NCBI GenBank assembly: GCA_051530055.1 | Contig: CM121342.1 | Coordinates: forward strand, 4,836,001 to 4,900,000 | Source: Neoechinorhynchus agilis | Lineage: Eukaryota > Acanthocephala | Direction of reading: 5' to 3' | DNA: 64,000 bases | Shown here: one piece after another, positions 44,257 through 55,778 of the stretch | Layout of the letters: every line of letters starts with the position of its first letter | Numbering within the stretch: the first letter of the stretch is position 1 | Made by a program: the position numbers and the translations under genes | The notes under the pieces: generated by a model | The model's input: the letters and a program-made list of their open reading frames with translations, nothing else | Databases searched by the model: none | Told to the model about the DNA's origin: nothing

Positions 44257-46057
44257 TTACTCGTTCTGACTCAAATCGCTCAAATCCCTATGGATTTTCT
44301 CCACCATATTCACCACGTCCTCTTTAGAGTACTCCATAGGATTAAGCTCAACTTTCTTGATTTCACCTATCCATGCAGCTATGTTTTCCTTTAGTTTTGC
44401 GAGAGATGGATGATGAAGAGATAGTTGTTCACTGGTTAGGAGGCTATTGGCGACACCCTCTGATTCCTTGTAGTCCACACAATCAAACCCGTTTGATGAC
44501 TTTACGTGATGCTTTTGTTTAGAAACTTGAGAAGGTTTTTTCAATTCCTCAGCCATGCTATGAGCAACACATCGAAATTCTTTGGACAATTTGAGGTCTT
44601 TTACTCGATCTGCATAAATAAGAGTATTGTTGCTGTTTTCAGCGTCGAATTGTGCCGGTGATAGGGTGGCAATCATACAGACGGCTGAATTGGCTCCAAT
44701 GAGACCCTCACGTAAAATGTGGGTCAAGACCGTCGATCGGAACGGAATATGGATCTTATGCGAAGCGGACGGAGGTAAGTTTTGGTTCAATATTAAAGCT
44801 CGAATGCACTCGCGGAGTTGCATAAGCGATTGATTAATTTGGGCGCATTCACACCACGATGTATCATCTCTGTTCGTGTTATCTCGTCCACGTTCGTTTC
44901 CAGCCAAATCGACTAAGAAGAAGTTTTTCCTTGCCATTTCGATTTCTGTATTATTTTTCCGATAGTTCAATCGTTCTCTTGTGAGCGTGCGTGAATCAGG
45001 AGAACAAAAGACTTTAAATGTCAAGACTAACTTCAAGAATCGCATGACTTCTACTTGAGAAAGGGTTGGCTGAAGTCACTCCACAGGTTCTTTCCTTTAG
45101 GCCATAGTTAATGAGCTCTAAAGCATCTCTAGAACTATGAATTCGAATTATTCTTTTTCCTTTAACATGAGTCTTCATTTCTGCATCTTCATAGAGTTTA
45201 AGAACTTTCCTGTTTGTATCAGAGTTCGTTTCTCTGTTGAAATTAAGAAGAAGATCGAATATTTTGGTACAATAGATCTCAATGAAACTTAAGTAAACGT
45301 GATAATGAGTGATATGATTGTGTGTAACTAATCCATCGGCTCTTTTGAAGATATCTACAATGCCAATAGAACTGATTCCGTCGTTAAAGACCATTTTATC
45401 ATCGTAACCACCGTACATGGTGTACGTTTTGCCACTTCCTGTTTGTCCATACGCAAAACATAGTCCGTTCCGGTCATGTTTCTCACTTGACGGCAATCTT
45501 CCACCACCAGGACACGCTCTCCATCCACAAGTTTCTTCAAACAATTTGTCTACAATTGGCTTTATGGTCGACTGAAACACTTGAAGGTTCGTCGCATTTT
45601 CGTCGAAAACTCCATCAAACATGTACTCGTGATTTTGAACGTATTGACTAAGGTTAAACTTGATCTTGGGAACGTGAAGGACTATCATCTTACTCAACGG
45701 AAAAGCAGACACAACATCCTGTGACCATGGATTAAACTCCGCTTTTCGACACGTCAATTCAATCTCTGATTTACTTAAAGGTCGCTTCCGAACACATACC
45801 ATTATCCGCCTACATTTTTCATCCTCCAAGACTTTAATATCTTTGAGGGTGCGCAATCGAGAGTGGTTATATTTCTGAAATAGCTTCTGCTTTTCAACCG
45901 TAATCAGTCTTTTGAACTCTGAGATTTGTGCCGGTAATCGCCCCATTTGTGCCATACGAGCTACAATCCTCGGATGACTCTTGTTGTCGAGTTTAGACAA
46001 CGCATTCGTTGGTGTCAGAGGTCGCTGAAATGAAGAAGGCGGTTGAAACGGCTGCAT
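44257..46057 (-). CDS. Kinesin-13 (KIF2/MCAK-type) motor protein
   Basis: Kinesin-13s depolymerise microtubule ends. The neck (FKRLITVEKQKLFQKYN) precedes an internal motor domain: IMVCVRKRPLSKSE, P-loop GQTGSGKTYTMYGG, switch I NPFSSRSHA, switch II FFLVDLAGNERG and INQSLMQLRECIRAL. A 52-nt intron (GTCTTG to CAAGAG, about 44967-45018) joins ILEV to KRLNYRKNN in frame. Two oddities: the class-defining KVD of loop 2 is KFN here (KIKFNLSQYV), and about 20 extra residues (GWRACPGGGRLPSSEKHDRN) sit just before the P-loop. The C-terminal tail is short. Confidence 0.92.
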
Positions 46058-46459
46058 TCACACACACAACCAAAAACGATCTTCATAAACATTAGCTTCC
46101 TGGAACTTATGTTGCCATGGCAACAATAAAGGAGACTTGCTTTTCGTACAAAGAATAAAAAAGCTCGTCGCTTTTCAGTGGCACAATTGCGTCACGTTTT
46201 TTAAAGACGATTACGTCACTTTTTTCTGGAGATTTCTTTGGGTTTCTGTTCGGAGAACATTAAAAAGCGTCCATGGGTCTAATGGACGCTGCTCTCTCTC
46301 TTTACAAAATCCTAGTAAATTAAAGTAGCATTTGATCACGTCTTTGAACAGGGACTGTGACGTCACTTTGTTTGGAGAATTCTTTGGGTTTTTAGAATTT
46401 GAAGTACCCAAACAAAAACTGATAAAATAGCCCGTGGAATGGTCTTCAATATACAAATG

Positions 46460-46918
46460 TTACAATTTGTTGTCTTCAAATGTTATGTTTGTTCGGCAGC
46501 TTCCTTGATGGCCGCGTTGAATCGAAGCGCTGATTCGCTGCATCAGGAAGCTGCTGGATCGCATATCGCCGGTGGCATGTTTTAGCATCCCTCCCAGCCG
46601 TGAGAGGAAATAATCGGCTTCTTTTCCGAGACATCCCAGTGTTTCCACCGCAATCGGGATGAAAATATATTGATGCACAGCGAGCGAGGAATATTTATGC
46701 CGCTTCTTTTCCTCGCTGAAGCTGGCGACTGCTCCCGCCTTTGAGGTGGCATCCCGTAAGTGGGATGCTGCGAGCGTGTTGGGGCAGGTAAAATCCCAAA
46801 CCAGTATTTTCCCGGAGCACCATGGAAGGGCTCCATCAGGGCGTTTACCGTCGTTCCGGGAGAGTCCGACTGGTTCGAGTCGAGCTGGAAAACCGGCCGT
46901 TGAGAAACAAAATTCCAT
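46460..46918 (-). mobile_element. Retroelement fragment with a restriction-endonuclease-like domain
   Basis: The frame contains GKILVWDFTCPNTLAASHL and YIFIPIAVETLGCLG, followed by FLMQRISASIQRGHQGS. This is the conserved WDxTxxDTLA / PVAVET / QRxSxAIQRG domain seen in many animal retroelement proteins. The element class is uncertain. It is a fragment, lying between two direct repeats. Confidence 0.6.
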
Positions 46919-47033
46919 ATTTTTTTTCTTGAGAACATTAAAAAGCGTCCATGGGTCTAATGGACGCTGCTCTCTCTCTACAAAATCCTAGTAAATTAAA
47001 GTAGCATTTGATCACGTCTTTGAAAAAGGAGTG

Positions 47034-47041
47034 TGACGTCA
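47034..47041. promoter_or_regulatory. CRE-like TGACGTCA upstream of RPS8
   Basis: A palindromic TGACGTCA followed by a T-run and GAATTCTTTCGTG, within 80 bp of the eS8 ATG. Copies of the same module are at 46358, 46211 (half-site) and 47815. CREB/ATF-type binding is inferred from the site alone. Confidence 0.45.
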
Positions 47042-47118
47042 CTTTTTTTGTAGAATTCTTTCGTGTCTTCTTCTCCGTAACTTTGTGTGTGCGCGCCCAT
47101 CGAATCCGAGTGAGAAAA

Positions 47119-47766
47119 ATGGGAATAAGTCGTGATAGATGGCATAAACACCGTAAGACTGGTGGGAAACGTCCTCAGCCGCATAAGAAGCGAAAGTACG
47201 AGATGGGTCGTCCTGCGGCCATGACTAAGCTCGGTACTCGTCGTGTTCGACTGATTCGGACTCGTGGTGGCAATAGTAAGTGTCGAGCCCTTCGGTTGGA
47301 CGCCGGGAATTTCAGTTGGGGTTCTGAAGCTCAGACAAGACGATGTCGTATTATTGACGTGGTCTATAATCCTTCTAATAATGAACTTGTTCGAACAAAG
47401 ACGTTGACAAGAAGTTCAATTGTTCACGTGGACGCAGCTCCGTTCAAGCAATGGTACGAAACGTATTACGGATCACCGATAACTCCCGTGTCGTCGTCGT
47501 CGAAGAGTTCAAAAAGTGTTTTAGCCGACTCAGAAAATGCGGCCGCACTATCAAAGAGTAGGAAAGTCTTGAGAAAATTAGAACAGAGACAAAAAACGGC
47601 TAAGGTCGAGCAATCGTTAGTTGAACAGTTTCAAAGTGGTCGTGTGTTGGCGTGCATTGCTAGTAGGCCTGGTAAGGTCGGAAGAGCTGATGGATACATC
47701 CTTGAAGGAACCGAACTTGACTTTTATGTTAAAAAGATCAAGTCAAAAAGAGGAAAGGCTACTTAG
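47119..47766 (+). CDS. RPS8: Ribosomal protein eS8
   Basis: A 40S subunit protein of 215 aa in a single exon. It starts [20 protein letters not shown] and includes [55 protein letters not shown], the acceptor-side [14 protein letters not shown], and a C-terminal [20 protein letters not shown]. This is the family length plus a slightly longer Ser-rich insert ([12 protein letters not shown]). The start is fixed by the universal MGISRD. A TGACGTCA-T-run module lies 80 bp upstream and another 50 bp downstream of the stop. Confidence 0.98.
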   Translation: MGISRDRWHKHRKTGGKRPQPHKKRKYEMGRPAAMTKLGTRRVRLIRTRGGNSKCRALRLDAGNFSWGSEAQTRRCRIIDVVYNPSNNELVRTKTLTRSSIVHVDAAPFKQWYETYYGSPITPVSSSSKSSKSVLADSENAAALSKSRKVLRKLEQRQKTAKVEQSLVEQFQSGRVLACIASRPGKVGRADGYILEGTELDFYVKKIKSKRGKAT

Positions 47767-48640
47767 TTGAGGAAATGGCTAATAAAAAATCGCATTGGTC
47801 ACTGGTTTTGTTTGTGACGTCACTCTTTTTTTTTGAATTCTTTCGTGTCCAGGGAAATAATCGGGGTTTTGTGGGGTGTTTTGCTTCATCGACCGTTTGT
47901 AGGTGAAATTTACGACCAATGATTAAACTAATTTGAGTGATTTGTTCATCTTCAAAGCGATCGAGAATATTTTGGTTCCGTTCTCTCTCTCTCAAACTGA
48001 TTTTGTGTGTTTATTTGAATGACCCAAAAAAAGGGGGGAATGATTCGTCGAGTTTAAATCGAACACTCATTTTGATTGGGAAACATTTCAATACTTCTTT
48101 GTGTTCGACTTTTCTGCGCAAAGAATTAAATCTCATTTTTTTGTCTTAGTTCACATTGACCTTTTTTGAGATAATACAAAAAAAATCATTTTAGATTCTA
48201 CTAACGCCACATTTTGCACTAGAGACAAATTTTATTCGCCATAAAGAATTGGGGTGGTTTTCCGGTGAATAAAAAAGCCGACGAATAAATCATCATTTAA
48301 TTTTTCTTTGTTTTGAACCGTTCAATCTTTCAAACATGAAAAAAATTGGATAATTAAGAACAGTGGTCAAACTCATCCAAATTCGAAGAGAAATACAATG
48401 TTTCTTGTATCAATTGGACGATGGGTAGCAATGAAGACGGTGAAGAAGATCCGAGATAGTGGATCGGAATATCCACTTCAAAATGAGGACGGTGTATGTT
48501 CGTTGGTCATTCACGTTCGCCTTTTTTTTAAATTACGAACGTCGAAACCTGTTTTTGGGCACAGAATTGTAGTTTTGTTGTCGTGTGGAGAATGGTCGGA
48601 CTCCTCCATTTTTGGTACCGTTTAATCAAAATCGTTTTAG
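47767..48640. other. Intergenic between RPS8 and MED14
   Basis: It holds the downstream TGACGTCA module (47815-47845). At 48436-48460 GAAGAAGATCCGAGATAGTG matches in inverse sense 56339-56360, a dispersed repeat core. No supported gene. Confidence 0.5.
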
Positions 48641-51600
48641 ATGCATTCGTCTATGAGACACGTTGATTCGGAGAAACTCACGGAATCGACTGGTGAGTTG
48701 TTGGCGTCTAATGTCGACTCATCATCACCGTGCGGTGCTGAGATGCAAGGCTGCACAGTGCCATTGTCTGAGATAATTGACCTTGTAATTAAGAGAGTTT
48801 ACCATGAGATCTATGTCATGGTTGATTTGTTGGACCACAAGAAAGGGATGGAACGACGAGCATACTTGATAGAGTTCGCATCGACCTGTTACAATTTACT
48901 CTACCGACTGTATGCTGTTGTGCGATGGTCTCGAAAACGGTATCTTGCCTACAACATCACTAAATTCATTGATCATCTTATGCATCAAACCGAAGAGGTG
49001 AAAAGAACTGCTGATATGCTCTATTACCTGTACCATGACGACCTTCCTGTGGCAATGTTGCCTGAATTAGACGTTGCATTGGCCTATAATCACCTGAACT
49101 CTTCGAATCCTAAGGTTTTCTCGACCATTCCTGATGACGTCGTCCAAGAACTTGCTCCTGGATTACATGAAGACACCAATCGGAAACTCAATCCGAATCT
49201 CATAAACGCATATTTGCAATATATGCTGCATAAAGCGTGGTCGTGTTCACCTGCTGCTGCTGCTGATGAACGGGACGACACTCACTCGTTCTATGCACCT
49301 CCAATCGAATCGTGTGGAGTTCGTAGCACTATACGAAACGGCCGTCTTACTTTAAGATGTGAACATTATTATGAAACCACTCTGACTTTGAATCCACGCG
49401 CTTTCTTCTCTGCTCCACTTAGAGTTTTGGACGTTAAGTTCTTGGTCGATCACCGGGGAATGTGTACGCAGCCGCCGCCGCCGCCGTCGCCGAACACTCA
49501 ATCACACATTGAACGACGACATTTCCTTCTTTGCTCAACTGATGGTCGCAATGAAAAATCATTCGGTGATCAAATTCTAAGTCCTAGAGATACACTCGGA
49601 CTCATCCGAAACATGCAATGCGCTCTTGATCGATTCAACGGATCTCTTTTTATCCTTCACTCTGAACTAATGGCCATCGCAACTAGATTAAAGTTTAACT
49701 TTTTAAAACAAGAATGGAACAGATTCGTACAAACCGAAGGGATTTTAGCTTCCGGGGACGATGTTCGACAAGTCGAAAGTTCTCAATCGTGTCTTCAAAT
49801 CGAGTATTGGCGAGGAGGCAATGACAACAACAACAACAATGGTCCATTCAGTATCTCGTTTCTATACGAAGATTGGCACAAAGGTTCTCGTCTTACAATC
49901 CGACATAAACCTCCTTTTAGTGAATTGCGAACTCTTAGAATCGCTGAAGTATACGATTGCATCCATAGAGGTTCCATAAAATCGGCACTGGATCGAACTA
50001 TTTATTATAGGAGTGTAGACGTACTCGGCCGACTACACCGCGTACTAAAGGATTCAGGAATCGCGGCAACTGAACTTATCGTTGGTCATCAATATCAATC
50101 ACCACATCTTTCAATTCAGATCATTCCAAACTTAAAGTTCGCATGTCATCGTGTTCACATCGCTCAATATTCGGGATCGTTAGTAGTGACCGAGGACGGT
50201 GATGGATGTCATAGTGAACAGCTTGTTCAAAAGTACAAACACGTGCTCGCTCGCTTAGATCCGAAATCGGCTGAGCAGCTAATCACATATTTTCGACTAC
50301 ATTACGCTCATCGAATTGTGAGTGAATTGATGAAAGCTTTGCCGTTTATGAGACAGTTGGTGTCTAAAGAAAGCATTATTGATTCCCAACCGTCTTCTCA
50401 GTTCGATCCTTTAATTGCTCGCATATTCAACCACAACCAATCTTTACTCGTGATTACGATGCCAACCCAATTGAGCAGTCAAATCCGGTTTGGCTTCATT
50501 CAAGATCCCACTGAAACGAAACACTCTAGTGGAGGAGTCGTATGGCTCAACAATGATACTGTAGTTCGAGCGTCTTTACCCTTAACTGTGCCATCGGTAT
50601 CAGATTTGGTCGAGAATCCGGAGAAATTCATGAGTAACATTGTTTACACGATTACTCATCTAAGAAAAATCCTTCCTCTTCTTATTGTGTACCGAGCAAA
50701 TCCAGGTCCGAATGCAATACAACCAAAGATATTCTATCAAGACCGAGATTTCTATCTAAATATTCCCACTACAGACTCTACGCCAAATCTAAGTGAATAT
50801 GAACACTTGAAAGTTCATTTTGCTAACGATCACATCGTTTCATGCAGACTATATTTCCAACTCGATCTTCGTACTCCGGTGTGGAGATTAGAGTTCTTGT
50901 CCAAATTGAGCGGAAACAAGAAGTGTACGAACATTACAGACGATGACCTAGAAGAAGTTACAGAACACACGGACACCATTAAAATGGTCCAGGAGACGGA
51001 ATATAGAGCTAATTACAATCCTTTGGAGCATTGGTTGACAACTCGTAGACTTGCACTTGGTACTCTGTCGTGCTTAGGGGATATTGTTCCTTTGTTGAAG
51101 GGTTGCATTCTTAAAGGAACACATCTTTTCAAAATATAAATATATCCAATAGACCAATTCATTAGTACCGAACAGAGTCCGAATCCATGTTTAATAAGTC
51201 AACTGACGGTAGGTCGTTTCAGTGTAAAGTACAAAGACATGAAACTGGACATATCTTGTGACACACATTCATTCACATTACAAGTTCGAGGCCACAATAC
51301 TCATATGGCTCTTTTAAAGACGATTGGAAGAGCCATTTCACACCGACATCAAACACACGGCATACTGTCTAAATTGAGTTGGATTAGACAAATGTCACTC
51401 GTGATTGAATCACTCGATAGTATGGGAGTCAAGGTTGCTGATGTTGCTAATACCATAGAAGCACCGGCTTCGTTAGAACTTTTATCCATATGGAACATTC
51501 GGGTTCATGACGATGACCGAATCGAGTTTCAATTTGTACCCGTAAAAACCAGTATGTTCGTCCAACGACTACCTGAATCCGAACACTTGATTCAACTAGA

Positions 51601-52564
51601 CATTTCGGCACTACGAACAATGTTCGACACTCTACAACCAACAGAAGCTAGACTCTATGAACAGTTTCGACAGATTTTGTATTCGTTCAGCTCCTCCAGT
51701 TCGGACGATCTCATAAAGTTAACGTATGAACAATTCAGTCGACTAATTTCGAACAACGATGGACAATGTCCAATCTCGAATTTAATGATGACGTTCTATA
51801 TGATGGTACACTTGAATCGATACCTCTTATCGCCATCGTCGCCTAATTGTTTGCTCCACAATAACGGAAACGGTGAAATTGACGGAAATTGCGTGTACAA
51901 AAGTACTCAAACCTTGATCGCGTTCTCGTTTTCTTTGCGTTTAAAGGATTTTGGCCTCAAGTTAACTATTCATCCTGAACTATCGGACGAACGAGTCGTC
52001 TCGGCCTACTCTCCAGTATTCTCGCATCTAGAGCAATTCTTCGAGAGACATGTAACTAATCAATCTTTACGTCCCAATGCACTCGTCGCATTCCTTAAAC
52101 TCCTTGTAGACAGTGATCCTCACTGTCTTATGGACGTGGTTCGTTTAGAACAATTGTCCAATGAACGTATAAATGAATCCTCCTCCTCCTCAGTGTCTCC
52201 AATGCAACGACTGGGTTTTCGCGTAAAAGTAGAATTGGTCAATAAACTCGGAAGTGGCTCCTATAGACTAGAATATCCGAGTGTAAAGGTCGAACAAGAC
52301 GTTACTTACATTGGTCTTTCAGTCAGAGACATGGTACGGAACTTGCCTGGATTCACGATTATTATCGCTTATCATTCCAGAACGAGACACATGACTTGCC
52401 ATGCTTCGCAATTCGACCAGAATATCAGTGCTACCATGAAAAATGAGATCATTAGTTGTCTACTGTCCATAAATCAACCAGGACCTAGACAGGGACTCCT
52501 TAGAAGCCTGACGGAATTCCTAAATCGATACCGAAACAACTCACTCACCAACATGCAACAATAG
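48641..52564 (+). CDS. MED14: Mediator subunit MED14
   Basis: The backbone subunit linking Mediator head, middle and tail. The N-terminal part has PLSEIIDLVIKRVYHEIYVM and YLIEFASTCYNLLYRLYAVV with KFIDHLMHQTEEVKRTADML, the conserved MED14 start. The long exon runs to 51101. A 51-nt intron (51102-51152, GTTGC to AATAG) removes an in-frame TAA and continues DQFISTEQSPNPCLI into the second exon ending NSLTNMQQ. The total is about 1,290 aa, close to other animals. The ATG is abutted by CGTTTTAG. Low-complexity PPPPPSP and Asn runs sit in linkers. The start could also be the Met at 48653. Confidence 0.92.
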
Positions 52565-52645
52565 TGATTCTCCCCTCAGCAATGCGTGTGAGAATAATAA
52601 AGTGTTAACACGATTTTTTCATGAAAAGTGCGTGGAAACAACTGT

Positions 52646-55600
52646 TCATTGTATCGATCTGCTTACGAGGTCAATTAGAGACTTTGTTCCCATTTCGTGC
52701 GCTTTTACAACCTCAAAAATCTGCATGGAAATGTTTTGGAGATAATCGTTAGCGTAAGAAGGCAACGAAATCAGATCCATTCCCGTGCAAATTCTAACAG
52801 CTCTCGATGTAATTCGCGAAGGAACGCATACACCAGTGGCCTGTTCAATCGACTCAAATCGAGTCGGCTCATCTGAAGCTTGATGAGTCAATAAACATCT
52901 AAGCTTATAATACTGTCCTTTGTGTTCATTATGAACACTGGTCTGAAACGAATAACGATCAATTGCGATCGAGTTTTTTAAAAACGAACTTCGACTTCCA
53001 ATGACCACGTACGGTCGTCGACAGTTTGCATTGACGAAGAAATGGTCGACGATTGCTGAAAGCAGTGTTTGGGCGTTATGAATCAGTGTTCCTTTGCCAA
53101 AATCGTCGATTAGAATCATACTTTGAGTCGGTAACTCTACACTTTCACTCAATTGAATTAGTTCGTTCATAAAGGCAGATTTGTCGGAACGGATTGTAGC
53201 GTTCGCGGATGCAAATACAATGCGTCGGAAAATGGGCATCGAGACCCGTTTCGCTGGAACGCAGCAACCAATTTGACACAACACGATACATTGAGCTATG
53301 GCCATCAAAAGAGCACTTTTTCCGCTTGCACTTGATCCTTCATATTATAGGGCGAAATCGGGGGGGGGAGAGTAAGAATTTTGAAACTAGAACGCAGAAA
53401 TCGCCCAATAAACTAATGACGATTGGACGATTGTTGGAACATTTCAAGTCATTAGCGATCGCTTCTTCGTCCAAATGAGGATTATAGATACCGTTGAAAT
53501 CTACAGTTCCGTCCGAGAAATCGACGCTAGCCCATTTGTTAAGAACAGACGCGTACGCCAGTGCAAGATAAGCGTCCAATTCACCGATCTTATGGACGAT
53601 GCTCGATATAGCCCCAAGAATTAAAGGATTGAAGATCAATTCAAGTTTGTAAAACAAAGCAAGCTGTCGGTCTGAAATATAATCATGAATGTTTCCAAAT
53701 GTTTTGTCGAGTTCGTCCATTTGCTCGTTCTTATAATAGTAGACACTCTGGTCTTGGGCACGCCCATCCTCCATTGAGCGGATCTGGTTTGTGAAAGCTA
53801 AACGCATAGATGAACACGGTTCTCGAAGTTCGATCAGAAATCCTATTTGGGGAATAAATGCAACTCGGCATTGATCGCAAACACCAGATGAAACTTGTCG
53901 CTTTGCTGCTTCACTCAAAATATCAGGAAACCCGCGAAGAGTACTTCTTGTCCGAACAGTGTTTGGCTGGTTCAAGGTTTTAAAAAGTCATTGTTTGGGA
54001 GAAAATGTTCCCGAGTACGATGTTTTGTCCGAATTTTCGCCGCTTCACGGCTTCTTCGGGAACTCTCAAAAGGTCAGAAAAGTGATAAACTGTCTGACAA
54101 TTCATCCTTCCGATTGAGTGACCCATCAGTTGGTCCTCCACGACCCTGCTACTCCTCCGCGACCTTGTCCGAATTTTCGCCGCTTCATGGCTTCTTCGGG
54201 AACTCTTTCTCGCTCTCAAAAGGTCAGAAAAGTGATAAACTGTCTGACAATTCATCCTTCCGATTGAGTGCTACTCCACGACCAATAAGCAGAGTGCCCT
54301 TTTCAGAGCGAGGGAGAGTAACCGAAGAAGCTGTGAAGCGGCGAAAATTCGGACAAAACATCGTACTCGGGAACGTTTTTGGGGAGAGTACCCAACAAAA
54401 AGATGCCGTCCATCAATTATTAAAAAAATAAAATTATGAATTTTTAACCATTCACGATGGTTGAATTTGGGTGTCCATGAGCGTACGGTAGAAAAGAGTT
54501 GTACGCATCTTTCTCCGGATTCTCAGTTTCCTCCGTTCATCGACGACGTTTTCGTCCCTTTTTTTGTGCGTCATTGGCGATCGTGGATTATGTGAACCGT
54601 TTGACAAACACTTAAACAAGGTTCCTGGAGCTTTTAGTCCACTTCACCTCAGCACAACTACACATTGACCAGGATTAGCTTTTCGACATTGGCTCTAAAG
54701 ATGTCAAACCCCGTCGAGAAAAAAAGAGAGGAGGAAATTAAAGTCTGGTATATGCTGGTGGCCACAGTCAGAAACTGTCGATCTAGTTCATCCAATTGCT
54801 CATCGAAGCCGTGCCGAATTTGAACGAAATCGGAATCAAACATGGAATTTAAAGCATAAAGTCCTTTTGATAAATGTTCAAGTTCATCAGTGGATGGAAG
54901 GAACTCCTCAGTTGATATTGGAGAGCCTCGTATAAACTTGCGCATGGAACTATAGGCAGCAATGAGTGATTCTAGCGTACGATGCATCGATCTAATAACG
55001 GCTGTACGTTCAGTCTGAGACATCGTTGAAAAGTTGTCAGTGAGGTTACCAACGGACTTTGGAATCGACGAGAGAGATCGCCTTAGTTCATTAAGAACGG
55101 TCCGGTTCTGCCGCAACCAATTAACCAATAGTCTGCGACGCTCAATTAAAGCCTCGTCAGCTAAAGGCATTGATATCCATTCTCGAATCGTCGTCTTACC
55201 TTGGTGAGTAATTGCGTGTCTTGCAAGAAGATCCGTGGTCAATTCTTTTATTTGTTCGAGTCCTTGTAGTTCACCGATGAAAATTATATGAGAACAAGAC
55301 AGGCTTATAAGAGAAAAGCCGATAAATTTGCATCGATGAAAAATAATCCGAGATATCGTTTTGAGAAATAGTGTGAAACGGTTACGGCACTGGAGTCATC
55401 ATCAAGTTGAACACCCATTGTGTACCTGATCAAGGCGGTTACCGCACGATTGCAGGCATTATCTAGAACATAAGGTTCCTTCTGTTTTTGAACATTAAAA
55501 AATCCTCCATTGATAACCAAAATTGGCGTTTTTGTGGTGATTCGATGAATGCAGACATAGTGGTTATGCAAGGCCAGAATCTTCGATGGTCGGATTTCGT

Positions 55601-55772
55601 GTTCGATGAAAGTCTTCATCCAGTACTTTGATAGTTTCACATATTGAACTGTTTCACGGTCCAGTCCACCACTAAGAGCAACACCAAACTCAAGACCGTT
55701 CCTAACTGCGTAGATCACCGCGTATTTGTGTCCTGGTGATGAATCCAATGATTCATCTTCTAAGAGATCCAT
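52646..55772 (-). CDS. MSH5: MSH5, meiotic MutS homologue
   Basis: MSH4-MSH5 stabilises meiotic crossover intermediates. The N-terminal exon (about 55305-55772) opens MDLLEDESLDSSPGHKYAVI. A core/lever exon (about 54700-55242) reads TTIREWISMPLADEALIERR. The clamp exon (about 53400-53960) has FIPQIGFLIELREP and DKTFGNIHDYISDRQLALFY. The ATPase (52646 to about 53345) has a Walker A SSASGKSALLMAIAQ, the MutS VPAKRV-like CCVPAKRVSMPIFRRI, and Walker B SMILIDDFGKGT. The TGPN of the usual MutS Walker A is not seen; the region just upstream has a run of nine G and an unresolved exon join. An element-filled intron (53975-54657) separates clamp and lever. TTGAAG precedes the ATG. Confidence 0.85.
53998..54378. 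mobile_element. MITE-like element in an MSH5 intron
   Basis: Terminal inverted repeats start GTTCCCGAGTACGATGTTTT and end AAAACATCGTACTCGGGAAC, about 60 bp long. The interior has a direct duplication of about 150 bp (AAAAGGTCAGAAAAGTGATA through TTCATCCTTCCGATTGAGTG). There is no coding capacity of its own; the overlapping frames are shadows. Confidence 0.85.
54480..54660 (-). repeat. SINE-like copy next to an MSH5 exon
   Basis: TCTCCGGATTCTCAGTTTCC, TCGTCCCTTTTTTTGTGCGT, CATTGGCGATCGTGGATTAT, GTGAACCGTTTGAC and AGTCCACTTCACCTCAGCAC run in the same order as in the 11-12 kb array. The B box is decayed. The right end touches the coding exon. Confidence 0.7.
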
Positions 55773-55778
55773 CTTCAA

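Larger units (their letters stand above)
46203..47066. repeat. Direct repeats with a TGACGTCA module around a retroelement fragment
   Basis: About 140 bp is duplicated at 46255-46400 and 46928-47066: GAGAACATTAAAAAGCGTCC, a GCGTCCAT...ATGGACGC stem, AGTAGCATTTGATCACGTCT, then TGACGTCA, a T-run and GAATTCTTT. A shorter related piece is at 46211-46240 and another at 47815-47845. Confidence 0.85.

Noticed and set aside
45014-45045. Frameshift in kinesin-13
   Set aside because: A normal 52-nt GT-AG intron removes the overlap and restores the conserved motor sequence.
53895-54431. Plus-strand ORF of 178 codons near MSH5
   Set aside because: It runs through the MITE's inverted and direct repeats, so it is repeat-derived.
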